A stretch of 10,751 bases of DNA from CADEDV01 sp036374495 (GCA_965652975.1 CBFGYO010000137.1:1-10751); one strand, 5' to 3'; positions 1 to 7,174 are shown, counted from the first letter of the stretch. Notes: generated by a model not told the origin, from the sequence alone. Made by a program: numbers and translations.

Positions 1-516
1 AGTAGTTGCTACATCACCCTTCTTTCGGAGAAAGGGTTCAACATAAAAATCAGAAGTAGTTACTTTTCGTAAAAATACTTTTCCTCCCCCGCAATCATCG
101 CCCTTCTTATGTCCGTATCCATCGTGTTCAAATATGCTCGTGTAAGTGCCTTCCAGGTATTCTTCTCGTCCGGACTTGGCGTATTCAAACTGGCATTTCA
201 TAATACATGCCGATGAGCCAACAGACATGCGCAATTCCACGGTCTTGATCTCTTTAATTACTGCCTTGTTGCCTGATTTGTTGTAACTGCCAGTCAAGGT
301 AGCCTTACCATAAAAAACGGTATTGAGGTAAGAATAAGATACGCCGGATATCGAGCTGCTGGTTTGTTTGATCTGTAATTCAAATTTGTATTGATCAGCG
401 CCGGAAGTAATAAAGTAGCCGCGCCAAATCCCGGTAAGGTTTTGCGACCGGCCAATTGTCGATAATGAGAGGAACAATATAAAAAAGAGGCAAAGCTTCT
501 TGATCATCAGTTTCAT
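1..516 (-). CDS. Secreted protein of unknown function, 3' part outside the window
   Basis: The minus strand is open from an ATG at 516 to the window edge, 172 codons with no stop, so the C-terminus is missing. The product starts MKLMIKKLCLFFILFLSLST, a basic N-terminus and hydrophobic core, with a likely signal peptidase I site near residue 24 (GRS|Q). The mature part begins NLTGIWRGYF; the G-x-W motif followed by alternating polar and hydrophobic stretches resembles the first strand of lipocalin-like beta-barrels, but this is only a resemblance. Three cysteines (about residues 104, 108 and 142) could form disulfides after export. A second ATG at 507 is an alternative start. It is divergent from thrS. 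I do not recognise the family. That it is a real gene rests on the clean signal peptide and uninterrupted frame. Confidence 0.75.
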   Translation of the reverse strand, partial: MKLMIKKLCLFFILFLSLSTIGRSQNLTGIWRGYFITSGADQYKFELQIKQTSSSISGVSYSYLNTVFYGKATLTGSYNKSGNKAVIKEIKTVELRMSVGSSACIMKCQFEYAKSGREEYLEGTYTSIFEHDGYGHKKGDDCGGGKVFLRKVTTSDFYVEPFLRKKGDVATT

Positions 517-523
517 CACAGAT

Positions 524-531
524 CAAAACTA
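524..531 (-). promoter_or_regulatory. Possible -7 box for the left-edge secreted protein
   Basis: The minus strand reads TAGTTTTG, an exact match to the Bacteroidota -7 consensus TAnnTTTG. A TTTC (554-551, minus strand) 19 nt upstream is a weak -33 match. The box lies only 8 nt before the ATG at 516, so the transcript would be nearly leaderless, or the start is the ATG at 507. It could be a chance match. Confidence 0.35.
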
Positions 532-621
532 ACAAATTGATTGGTAATGGGAAACGTGCTACCGGGCAATAGTTTGTTAATATTACCTGCAGCATTGATG
601 AATGGCAATTTTCATATTTGG

Positions 622-717
622 GAGATAATAGTGAATAGATAATAGATAATAGTTCACTCCCGGTTGTGATATGCAACATTAATGAACTATTATCTATTAT
701 CTATTCACTATTATCTC
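622..717. repeat. Perfect 35-bp inverted repeat with heptad arms, 26-nt loop
   Basis: Positions 622-656 and 683-717 are perfect reverse complements (35 bp) around a 26-nt loop (657-682). Each arm is built of 7-nt units: GAG, then ATAATAG, TGAATAG, ATAATAG, ATAATAG, then TTCA. The loop contains a small GTTG/CAAC stem. It lies between two divergent genes, about 40 bp upstream of the thrS -7 box, so it is not in a terminator position for either. No U-tract or target-site duplication flanks it. It shares its architecture with the inverted repeats at 3454-3545 and 8626-8688. Confidence 0.9.
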
Positions 718-757
718 TCCCTCAGGCGGTTGTTCCTGAAAATCAGACTTTTTACGC

Positions 758-765
758 TAAATTTG
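758..765 (+). promoter_or_regulatory. Probable thrS promoter -7 box
   Basis: TAAATTTG matches the Bacteroidota TAnnTTTG consensus exactly. No good -33 TTTG lies at the usual 19-21 nt spacing; the nearest candidate is a GTTG at 729-732, 25 nt away. Transcription would start near 770, giving a leader of about 24 nt before the ATG at 794, too short for a leader-type regulator of thrS. Confidence 0.5.
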
Positions 766-793
766 CCGTCTTATAAAAACAGGAACAAAGGGA

Positions 794-2734
794 ATGATCA
801 AGATTACATTACCTGATGGAAGTATCAGGGAATATGAAAAGGGAATTACTTCAATGGGAATAGCTAAATCTATTTCCGAAGGACTGGCGAGAAAAGTACT
901 ATCGGCATCTGTAAATGGTGAAGTCTGGGATGCTAACAGGCCGATCAACTCCGATGCGAAAGTTCAATTACTTACCTGGAACGATCTGGACGGTAAGAAA
1001 ACCTTCTGGCACTCTTCGGCCCATTTGATGGCTGAAGCAGTGGAATCGGTTTTTCCGGGTGTAAAATTTTGGGTAGGTCCCGCTATTGAAAATCCACAGG
1101 GCTTTTATTACGACATGGATTTGGGCGATAAGAAGATTACCGAAGATGATCTTGCCGTGCTTGAAAAAAAGATGAACGAGTTGTCAAAAAAGAACAGCGA
1201 ATACATCCGTAAAGAAATTTCAAAGCCCGAAGCGATTAAATATTTCACCGAGAAAGATGACCAGTACAAACTGGAATTGCTCGCCGGCCTGAGTGATGGT
1301 GAAATTACATTCTACACGCAAGGAAATTTTACCGATCTCTGTCGCGGCCCGCATATCCCTTCTACCGGGTTGATAAAAGGTGTGAAGCTGACAAATATTG
1401 CTGGTGCTTACTGGAAAGGTGACGAAAAAAATAAACAGCTTACACGTATATACGGCGTTAGCTTCCCATCTCAAAAAGAACTCGATGAGCACCTCGCATT
1501 GCTTGAAGAAGCAAAGAAAAGAGATCATCGCAAACTTGGAAAAGAGCTTGGTATCTATACCATGGATGACGATGTAGGCCAGGGATTAATCATGTGGATG
1601 CCCAATGGCACCGTGATAATAGAAGAACTTGAAAAGCTGGCAAAAGAAACTGAACTGGCTGCGGGATATAAAAGGGTGGTAACGCCTCATATCGCCAAAG
1701 AGAGCATGTACCTTACCAGCGGTCACCTTCCATATTATGCAGATAGCATGTATCCGCCAATGGAACTTGAAGGTGAGAAATATTATCTCAGGTCCATGAA
1801 CTGTCCGCATCACCATAAGATATATGCAGCCGAGCCGAAAAGTTATCGCGACCTGCCTTATCGTATTGCAGAATATGGAACCGTTTATCGCTACGAGCAA
1901 AGCGGTGAATTGTTTGGCCTCATGCGCGTTCGTTGCCTGCATATGAATGATGCACATATTTATTGCACCAAGGAGCAGTTCAATGAAGAGTTTAGGGCAG
2001 TAAATGAAATGTACCTGAAATACTTTAAGATATTTGGAATTGAAAAGTATGTCATGCGACTATCGCTTCACACACCGGAAAAACTGGGCCTGAAGTATGT
2101 CAATGAACCCGAGCTGTGGAAAGAAACGGAAACAATGGTGAGGAATGTCCTGACCGAGTCAAAAACCCCTTTTGTAGAAGTACAGGACGAAGCAGCTTTT
2201 TATGGACCAAAGATCGATGTACAGATTTTTAGTGCTATAGGAAGGGAGTTTACACTGGCCACCAACCAGGTTGACTTTTCGCAGCCCAGGAGTTTCAAGT
2301 TGCAGTATACTGGCCAGGACAACAAGCCCGAAACACCCCTCATTATCCACCGGGCGCCACTGGGTACCCACGAACGCTTTATCGGCTTTTTACTGGAGCA
2401 GTATGCAGGGAAATTCCCATTGTGGCTGGCACCCGTCCAGGTGAAAGTTTTACCGATTAGTGATAAGTTTTTGGACTACGCCAAAACAATTTCGGAAAAG
2501 CTGAAAAAAGCGGATATTCGTGCAGAGGTTGATGACCGGAATGAAAAAATTGGAAAGAAGATCAGGGATACGGAATTGTTGAAGATCCCTTATATGCTGG
2601 TCATCGGTGAAAAAGAAATGAATGAAAACAAAGTGGCGGTAAGGCGCCAGGGCAAAGGAGATCTTGGTGTAAAAGACATCGGCGACTTTTTAAAAGATGT
2701 AACCGAAGAGGCCCGTGAAAGAAGATCAGAATAG
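794..2734 (+). CDS. thrS: Threonine--tRNA ligase (ThrRS)
   Basis: Cytosolic class II aminoacyl-tRNA synthetase that activates threonine with ATP and charges tRNA-Thr. At 646 aa it is full length for the bacterial enzyme. Domain order is canonical: TGS domain (about 1-60), editing domain (about 61-225) with HSSAH at 73-77 and the C183/H187 pair that clears Ser-tRNA-Thr, catalytic core (about 245-540) and anticodon-binding domain (about 545-640). The zinc and threonine-binding residues are visible as C337 (MNCPHHH), H388 (in NDAHIYC) and H519 (IIHR). Motif 2 is around LMRVRC (376-381) and motif 3 is GTHERF (524-529). The ATG at 794 gives the standard N-terminus MIKITLPDG. There is no Shine-Dalgarno, as is usual in this phylum. 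It is followed after 85 nt by infC, probably cotranscribed. Confidence 0.98.
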   Translation: MIKITLPDGSIREYEKGITSMGIAKSISEGLARKVLSASVNGEVWDANRPINSDAKVQLLTWNDLDGKKTFWHSSAHLMAEAVESVFPGVKFWVGPAIENPQGFYYDMDLGDKKITEDDLAVLEKKMNELSKKNSEYIRKEISKPEAIKYFTEKDDQYKLELLAGLSDGEITFYTQGNFTDLCRGPHIPSTGLIKGVKLTNIAGAYWKGDEKNKQLTRIYGVSFPSQKELDEHLALLEEAKKRDHRKLGKELGIYTMDDDVGQGLIMWMPNGTVIIEELEKLAKETELAAGYKRVVTPHIAKESMYLTSGHLPYYADSMYPPMELEGEKYYLRSMNCPHHHKIYAAEPKSYRDLPYRIAEYGTVYRYEQSGELFGLMRVRCLHMNDAHIYCTKEQFNEEFRAVNEMYLKYFKIFGIEKYVMRLSLHTPEKLGLKYVNEPELWKETETMVRNVLTESKTPFVEVQDEAAFYGPKIDVQIFSAIGREFTLATNQVDFSQPRSFKLQYTGQDNKPETPLIIHRAPLGTHERFIGFLLEQYAGKFPLWLAPVQVKVLPISDKFLDYAKTISEKLKKADIRAEVDDRNEKIGKKIRDTELLKIPYMLVIGEKEMNENKVAVRRQGKGDLGVKDIGDFLKDVTEEARERRSE

Positions 2735-2751
2735 ATTTTATTTTTAAACAG

Positions 2752-2783
2752 CTTATCACGCAGGAAAGTCTGTTGGTGATAAG
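2752..2783 (+). promoter_or_regulatory. Hairpin in the thrS-infC spacer (candidate infC leader element)
   Basis: CTTATCAC (2752-2759) pairs perfectly with GTGATAAG (2776-2783). Inside it GCAG (2760-2763) can pair with CTGT (2770-2773), with a 6-nt loop and a 2-nt bulge. No U-tract follows, so it does not look like a terminator. It ends 36 nt before the infC ATG and could affect mRNA stability or infC translation. A function is inference; only the complementarity is seen. Confidence 0.5.
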
Positions 2784-2819
2784 GATAAACAAACAATAAG
2801 TATTAACTAAAAACAGTAA

Positions 2820-3452
2820 ATGGCAGTACCTCAAAAACCCGGAGGCGGGTTCAACAGGCCACCCGGTGGCGGATTCAAACCAGGCGGTGGCGGATTTAAT
2901 AAAGGCGGTTTCAGGGGCAGATTTGCACCTCGTAAAGAAGCCGAACATCGTATCAACCACTTCATTCGTGTTCCTCAGGTAAGACTCGTTGGCGAAAACG
3001 TAGAAGTGGGCATCTACAGCACATCGGACGCGCTAAAAATTGCGCAGGAACAGGGACTTGATCTCGTGGAAATCTCTCCCACAGTAGACCCACCTGTTTG
3101 CAAGATCATCGACTATAATAAATTCCTCTACGATAAGAAGAAAAAGGAAAAGGAGATGAAAGCGAAAAGCAAAGTCTCCGAAGTAAAAGAAATTCGTTTT
3201 ACTCCCAATACAGATGATCACGACTTTGATTTCAAAGCCAAACATGCTGTTGAATTCCTAAAGGATGGCAACAAGGTGAAGGCCTATGTACAATTCAAAG
3301 GTCGCGCCATTCAGTTCCAGGACAGGGGACAGCTGTTGCTCCTGAAATTCGCCGAACGCCTTGCAGAAGTAGGTGTGCTTGAAAGTATGCCGAAGATGGA
3401 AGGAAGGAGAATGCTGGCGATGTTCGCACCTAAAGGCAAGAAAAAGAGTTAA
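2820..3452 (+). CDS. infC: Translation initiation factor IF-3
   Basis: Binds the 30S subunit, keeps it apart from 50S and checks start-codon and initiator-tRNA pairing. The IF3 N-domain spans about 42-112 (HRINHFIRVPQVRLVGEN onward), followed by a lysine-rich linker (KKKKEKEMKAKSK) and the C-domain (about 118-207, including VKEIRFTPN and VKAYVQFKGR). The 210 aa length exceeds the usual roughly 180 aa because of a 35-40 residue Gly/Phe/Pro/Arg-rich extension at the N-terminus (repeated GGGF). The start is ATG rather than the rare AUU used by E. coli infC, so that form of autoregulation is not available. It follows thrS in a common gene order, but rpmI is not next: a hairpin repeat and a protease gene intervene. 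Confidence 0.97.
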   Translation: MAVPQKPGGGFNRPPGGGFKPGGGGFNKGGFRGRFAPRKEAEHRINHFIRVPQVRLVGENVEVGIYSTSDALKIAQEQGLDLVEISPTVDPPVCKIIDYNKFLYDKKKKEKEMKAKSKVSEVKEIRFTPNTDDHDFDFKAKHAVEFLKDGNKVKAYVQFKGRAIQFQDRGQLLLLKFAERLAEVGVLESMPKMEGRRMLAMFAPKGKKKS

Positions 3453-3453
3453 A

Positions 3454-3545
3454 GAGATAAAAGATAAAAGCTAAAAGATAAAAGTGAGTAGAGGCGGAAG
3501 CTCCGACTAAAACACTTTTATCTTTTAGCTTTTATCTTTTATCTC
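3454..3545. repeat. Perfect 33-bp inverted repeat with heptad arms, 26-nt loop
   Basis: Positions 3454-3486 and 3513-3545 are perfect reverse complements (33 bp) around a 26-nt loop (3487-3512). The arm is GAG, then four 7-nt units ATAAAAG, ATAAAAG, CTAAAAG, ATAAAAG, then TG. The loop has an inner CGGA/TCCG stem. It starts 2 nt after the infC stop and could shield that mRNA end. No run of T directly follows the right arm, so it is not a standard intrinsic terminator. Arm plan and loop length match the repeat at 622-717, though the sequence differs. Confidence 0.9.
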
Positions 3546-3635
3546 GTCTTTATGCCGCTAATACCAAAAACCTCCCCACATCCATGTTTAACCATTGCAT
3601 TCCGTATCTTCATCGCTATTTAAATCACCAAACAG

Positions 3636-6170
3636 ATGTATAATTTTTTTATTGTAAAAAGGTTGGGGCTCACCATCCTTTTGTCCGCTCTTGTCATAGC
3701 GGCAATAGCCCAACCTGGCCGTGACTCTTCGAGAACTACTCCTGGAAGCAGCCGTCCTTCCACTGGCCCGCGTCCCTACAAAGATGTAATTACTGATAAA
3801 GCCAAAACAGATGAAGGCTTATTCAGCGTGCATCGCATCGAGGACAAATATTTTTTCGAAATTCCAGACGCATTGCTTGGCAGGGACATACTGGTAGTAA
3901 ACCGTATTTCAAAAGCTGCCGCAGGAATGCGCAGCGGTTTTTTTGGATATGCCGGCGACCAGATTGGTCAAAACGTAATAAGGTTTGAAAAGGGCCCGAA
4001 CAACCGATTATTTCTCCGCAATATTTCATTCGCAGAATATGCCAAAGACTCCACATCGCCGATGTTCACTGCGGTAACGAAGTCAAATATCCAACCCATC
4101 TCCGCATCCTTTGATATTAAAGCATTTTCCAGGGACTCGGCAGGATCTGTTATCGAAATAACTGATTATATCAACAGTGATAATGATATCCTGTTTTTCA
4201 ATAGCTCTTTAAAAAGTTCGCAACGTATTGGAATGTTGCAGTCGGATAAATCCTATGTAGTAGGTGTTCGCTCTTTTCCAATAAACGTTGAGATCACAAC
4301 CGTGAAAACTTATGGACGTACACCTGCACCTGCAACCGGCATACCCGGTTTGAATATTGGTGGTGGTACAGGCAACATCACTGTGGAATTGAACAGCTCA
4401 ATGGTGTTGCTGCCAAAGGAACCTATGCAGGCCCGTTATTTCGATGCGCGTGTTGGATATTTCGCAGTTGGGTATACTGATTTTGATCTTAATCCGCAGG
4501 GAATAAAATCAATTGGCGTGGTAAAGCGATGGAGGCTTGAACCCAAAGACGAAGACATGGAAAAATACAAACGTGGTGAGTTAGTAGAACCAAAGAAACA
4601 GATCATTTTTTATATCGATCCGGCTACTCCAAAAAAATGGATCCCATACCTGGTACAGGGTGTAAATGACTGGCAGGCTGCCTTTGAAAAAGCCGGATTC
4701 AAGAATGCAATTGTCGGAAAAATGGCCCCATCCAAATCTGAGAATCCCGACTGGAGCCTTGAAGATGCGCGCTATTCCGCTATAGTATACAAACCATCCG
4801 ATATCGGTAACGCAAGCGGTCCAAGTATTTCAGACCCTCGCAGTGGAGAGATAATGGAGAGCCATATCAATTGGTACCACAACGTAATGGAATTGTTGCG
4901 CAACTGGTATTTCATCCAGGCGGCCGCGGTAGATACCTCTGCTCGCAAAATGCAGTTTGATGATGAGCTGATGGGTCAACTCATCCGTTTTGTATCCTCG
5001 CATGAAGTGGGACACACACTCGGCCTTCGTCATAACTATGGTTCGAGCTCTTCTGTACCTGTGGAAAACCTCCGCAATAAAGCATGGGTAGAAGCAAATG
5101 GCCATACACCTTCGATCATGGATTATGCTCGATTCAATTATGTGGCACAACCGGAAGATAATATCAGCCAGAAAGGAATATTTCCACGTATAGGTGACTA
5201 TGATAAATGGGCGATCGAGTGGGGATATAAACTTTTACCGGAGTACAAAAGTCCTGAAGCAGAAAAAGCTCATTTAAACAAATGGGTGATTGAACGCCTG
5301 AAAGACCGGCGCCTTTGGTTTGGTACTGAAATCAATCCTGACGATCCACGTTCACAGCGCGAACAGGTGGGAGATGATGCTATGAAAGGAAGCGCTTACG
5401 GAATTAAAAACCTGCAACGCATTGTTGCTAACCTAATCAACTGGACGAAGGAACCCAATGAAACATATGATGGTCTTCGCGAAATGTATAGTGAAGCAGT
5501 AAGCCAGATGAACTGGTACACGGCGCACGTTACAAAATATGTTGGTGGTATTATGGAAACACCAAAAACCATTGAAGAGCAGGGGCCGGTTTATGAAATT
5601 GTTCCCGAAGCAAAACAAAAGGAAGCTGTAGAATTTCTCAATAAACAATTATTTACTACACCCACCTGGATCATCAACCAGGATATATTCAGCCGCACAG
5701 GTGGAAATGCATTAAATACAGTAGGTGGTATGCAAGACAGGGTGTTGAATCAATTACTAAGTACAAGAACTTTTGGTAAGCTCATTGATGCCGAAGCTAC
5801 TGCCGGCAGTCGTGCCTACCAGATGACGGAGCTTCTCGCGGATCTTAAGAAAGGGATCTGGAGTGAATTGGCAGCAAGAAAGCCTATCGATGTATACCGG
5901 AGAAACCTTCAAAAATCATATGCTTCCTACCTGATCAATATCATCAATCCGCCCGCCAGCAGTGCAGGTGGAGGACTGGTAATTTCATTTGGACAGGTGT
6001 CGGTCGTCAATACCGACAAGTCGGACATCAAGAGTGTGGTAAGGGCACATTTAAGCCAGCTCAGAACTGAAATAGCGGCTGCGGCTGGTTCCAGTACTGA
6101 CCTGATGACAAAGTACCATCTCCAGGATGTCGCAAAACGGATCGATATCGCATTGAATCCCAAGGACTAA
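3636..6170 (+). CDS. Secreted zinc-dependent metalloprotease (met-zincin; DUF5118/DUF5117/DUF4953 type)
   Basis: Predicted exported zinc protease of 844 aa. Residues 1-25 form a signal peptide (VKRLGLTILLSALVIAAIA|Q), then a Ser/Pro/Arg-rich linker to about residue 46. The N-terminal region (about 47-100) resembles DUF5118, the middle (about 105-300) DUF5117 and the rest the DUF4953 met-zincin domain, a set known in Bacteroidota; I assign these from memory of the family. The catalytic site is visible: HEVGHTLGLRH at 456-466 fits HExxHxxGxxH, with ligands H456, H460 and H466 and base E457. The likely Met-turn is M495 in SIMDYARF. The substrate is unknown. It probably acts in the periplasm or at the cell surface. 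It has its own terminator at 6188-6220 and separates infC from rpmI, which is unusual. No clear TAnnTTTG promoter was found upstream. Confidence 0.9.
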   Translation: MYNFFIVKRLGLTILLSALVIAAIAQPGRDSSRTTPGSSRPSTGPRPYKDVITDKAKTDEGLFSVHRIEDKYFFEIPDALLGRDILVVNRISKAAAGMRSGFFGYAGDQIGQNVIRFEKGPNNRLFLRNISFAEYAKDSTSPMFTAVTKSNIQPISASFDIKAFSRDSAGSVIEITDYINSDNDILFFNSSLKSSQRIGMLQSDKSYVVGVRSFPINVEITTVKTYGRTPAPATGIPGLNIGGGTGNITVELNSSMVLLPKEPMQARYFDARVGYFAVGYTDFDLNPQGIKSIGVVKRWRLEPKDEDMEKYKRGELVEPKKQIIFYIDPATPKKWIPYLVQGVNDWQAAFEKAGFKNAIVGKMAPSKSENPDWSLEDARYSAIVYKPSDIGNASGPSISDPRSGEIMESHINWYHNVMELLRNWYFIQAAAVDTSARKMQFDDELMGQLIRFVSSHEVGHTLGLRHNYGSSSSVPVENLRNKAWVEANGHTPSIMDYARFNYVAQPEDNISQKGIFPRIGDYDKWAIEWGYKLLPEYKSPEAEKAHLNKWVIERLKDRRLWFGTEINPDDPRSQREQVGDDAMKGSAYGIKNLQRIVANLINWTKEPNETYDGLREMYSEAVSQMNWYTAHVTKYVGGIMETPKTIEEQGPVYEIVPEAKQKEAVEFLNKQLFTTPTWIINQDIFSRTGGNALNTVGGMQDRVLNQLLSTRTFGKLIDAEATAGSRAYQMTELLADLKKGIWSELAARKPIDVYRRNLQKSYASYLINIINPPASSAGGGLVISFGQVSVVNTDKSDIKSVVRAHLSQLRTEIAAAAGSSTDLMTKYHLQDVAKRIDIALNPKD

Positions 6171-6187
6171 AATCAATTTTAATTTGA

Positions 6188-6220
6188 AGAGACCTGCCAG
6201 CGCGGGTCTCTTTTTATTTT
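6188..6220 (+). terminator. Intrinsic terminator of the metalloprotease gene
   Basis: AGAGACCTGC (6188-6197) pairs with GCGGGTCTCT (6202-6211), a 10-bp stem with one T-G wobble and a 4-nt loop, followed by TTTTATTTT. It lies 17 nt after the protease stop and insulates rpmI-rplT from upstream transcription. Confidence 0.9.
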
Positions 6221-6229
6221 AGGTAGGCT

Positions 6230-6261
6230 CTTGGATAGTAAGTGCTGCAGGCATATCTTTG
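6230..6261 (+). promoter_or_regulatory. Promoter of rpmI-rplT
   Basis: TATCTTTG (6254-6261) matches the Bacteroidota -7 consensus TAnnTTTG exactly. CTTG (6230-6233) matches the -33 TTTG at three of four positions with a 20-nt spacer. It sits just after the protease terminator. The predicted start near 6266-6268 gives a leader of about 150 nt before rpmI. Confidence 0.65.
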
Positions 6262-6266
6262 CACTC

Positions 6267-6420
6267 CTTAAAAATTGCCCGCATAAATCATTTATGCAAC
6301 GGCAAATAGGGATAGTTCTTCTACATCGGCAATCCGATTGCCAATGATTACCTGAAGAGGTTCGACAAAGGTCCCCCGGTGGGGAATGCCTCAAAGGTGT
6401 AATATTTAATACTGGGTAAA
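6267..6420 (+). promoter_or_regulatory. Structured 5' leader of rpmI-rplT (candidate ribosomal-protein autoregulatory leader)
   Basis: The leader holds several stems. GCATAAA/TTTATGC (6281-6287 and 6291-6297, 3-nt loop) can be extended outside by TTGCC (6275-6279) with GGCAA (6301-6305). GGCAAT/ATTGCC (6328-6333 and 6337-6342) forms a 3-nt-loop hairpin. TCCCC/GGGGA (6372-6376 and 6381-6385) sits inside a GAGGT/GCCTC pairing (6357-6361 and 6388-6392). ATTGCC at 6274-6279 could instead pair with GGCAAT at 6328-6333, so two exclusive folds are possible. L20 represses this operon through its leader in E. coli and B. subtilis; a similar role here is inference. Confidence 0.5.
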
Positions 6421-6618
6421 ATGCCTAAAGTAAAAACAAATTCCAGCGCCAAAAAACGCTTTAAAGTAACGGCTACTGGAAAGATCATGCATCAGAAGAG
6501 TTTTAAGCGTCACATCCTGACAAAAAAATCAAAGAAACGTAAACGTAACATGCGGAAAGATGGAGCTGTTGCAAAATCACATGTGGATTTTGTGAAACGC
6601 TTATTGCGCCTGAAATAA
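6421..6618 (+). CDS. rpmI: 50S ribosomal protein L35
   Basis: Small basic 65-aa protein of the large ribosomal subunit. MPKVKTNSSAKKRFKVTATG is the typical L35 N-terminus, followed by the conserved HQKSFKRHILTKKSKKRKRN region and a short C-terminal helix (VDFVKRLLRLK). Length is normal. The gene lies 73 nt upstream of rplT and shares its promoter and terminator. Its usual upstream neighbour infC is about 3 kb away here. No Shine-Dalgarno is visible. Confidence 0.97.
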   Translation: MPKVKTNSSAKKRFKVTATGKIMHQKSFKRHILTKKSKKRKRNMRKDGAVAKSHVDFVKRLLRLK

Positions 6619-6691
6619 AACAGGTGTTGCACCGATCCGAATAGGGATCATCAGCATGATTAAAAAACTTTCAACTTAAAAACTCTTTACT

Positions 6692-7036
6692 ATGCCTCGT
6701 TCAAAAAATGCAGTTGCTTCCAAAGCACGCCGCAAAAAAATACTTAAACAAGCCAAAGGATATTATGGCAAACGCAAAAACGTATTGACGGTTGCCAAAA
6801 ACGTTGTCGAAAAAGGTATGACTTACATGTTTGTAGGTCGTAAACTTAAGAAAAGGGAATATCGCTCCCTGTGGATTGCCCGTATCAATGCTGCCGTTCG
6901 TGAAGAAGGAATGACTTATTCCGAATTCATCAACAGGCTGCAGAAAAAAGGCGTTACACTCGATCGTAAGATCCTTGCCGACCTGGCGATGAACAACCCG
7001 GAGACATTTAAGAACCTGGTTGCTTCCGTTAAGTAA
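6692..7036 (+). CDS. rplT: 50S ribosomal protein L20
   Basis: A 23S rRNA-binding protein needed early in 50S assembly. At 114 aa it is normal in length. The basic N-terminal arm (MPRSKNAVASKARRKKILKQ, then AKGYYGKRKN) threads into rRNA. The globular domain includes YRSLWIARINAAVREEGMTYSEF and LDRKILADLAMNNPETF. L20 is the known autogenous repressor of this operon in E. coli and B. subtilis, which makes the leader at 6267-6420 a natural target to consider. The gene is followed by a strong terminator at 7061. Confidence 0.98.
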   Translation: MPRSKNAVASKARRKKILKQAKGYYGKRKNVLTVAKNVVEKGMTYMFVGRKLKKREYRSLWIARINAAVREEGMTYSEFINRLQKKGVTLDRKILADLAMNNPETFKNLVASVK

Positions 7037-7060
7037 GCTGAAAATATTAACCTTGAGTAC

Positions 7061-7097
7061 ACCGTTTCGTTCAACCGAAACGGTTTTTTTATTTTAT
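7061..7097 (+). terminator. Intrinsic terminator of rpmI-rplT
   Basis: ACCGTTTCG (7061-7069) pairs perfectly with CGAAACGGT (7076-7084) around a 6-nt loop, followed by a T-rich tract (7085-7097). It begins 24 nt after the rplT stop. Confidence 0.92.
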
Positions 7098-7166
7098 GGG
7101 AAATGCATGTAGCAGTTGTCCTTCGGCCATCAGCAAAATAAATGTCCTCATTTTTTCAAAGCATTA

Positions 7167-7174
7167 TACATTTG
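7167..7174 (+). promoter_or_regulatory. Probable promoter -7 box of the decarboxylase gene
   Basis: TACATTTG matches TAnnTTTG exactly, 22 nt upstream of the GTG start. No TTTG is seen at the usual -33 spacing, so the promoter is incomplete by consensus. Predicted leader length is under 20 nt. Confidence 0.45.

Noticed and set aside
622..717. Reading the long inverted repeat as a MITE or insertion-sequence remnant
   Set aside because: No target-site duplication flanks it, no transposase fragment is nearby, and the other two elements of the same design share no sequence with it.
517..793. T-box or other leader riboswitch for thrS
   Set aside because: The predicted promoter leaves only about 24 nt of leader, no T-box-like motif is seen, and the only structure is the heptad hairpin upstream of the promoter.
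3546..3635. Promoter for the metalloprotease gene
   Set aside because: The nearest candidates (TTTA at 3587 and TATCTTCA at 3605) match poorly and have a 14-nt spacer, so no promoter is annotated.
6634..6649. GATCC/GGATC hairpin between rpmI and rplT
   Set aside because: Only 5 bp with a 6-nt loop and no T-run; too weak to call a terminator or regulator.
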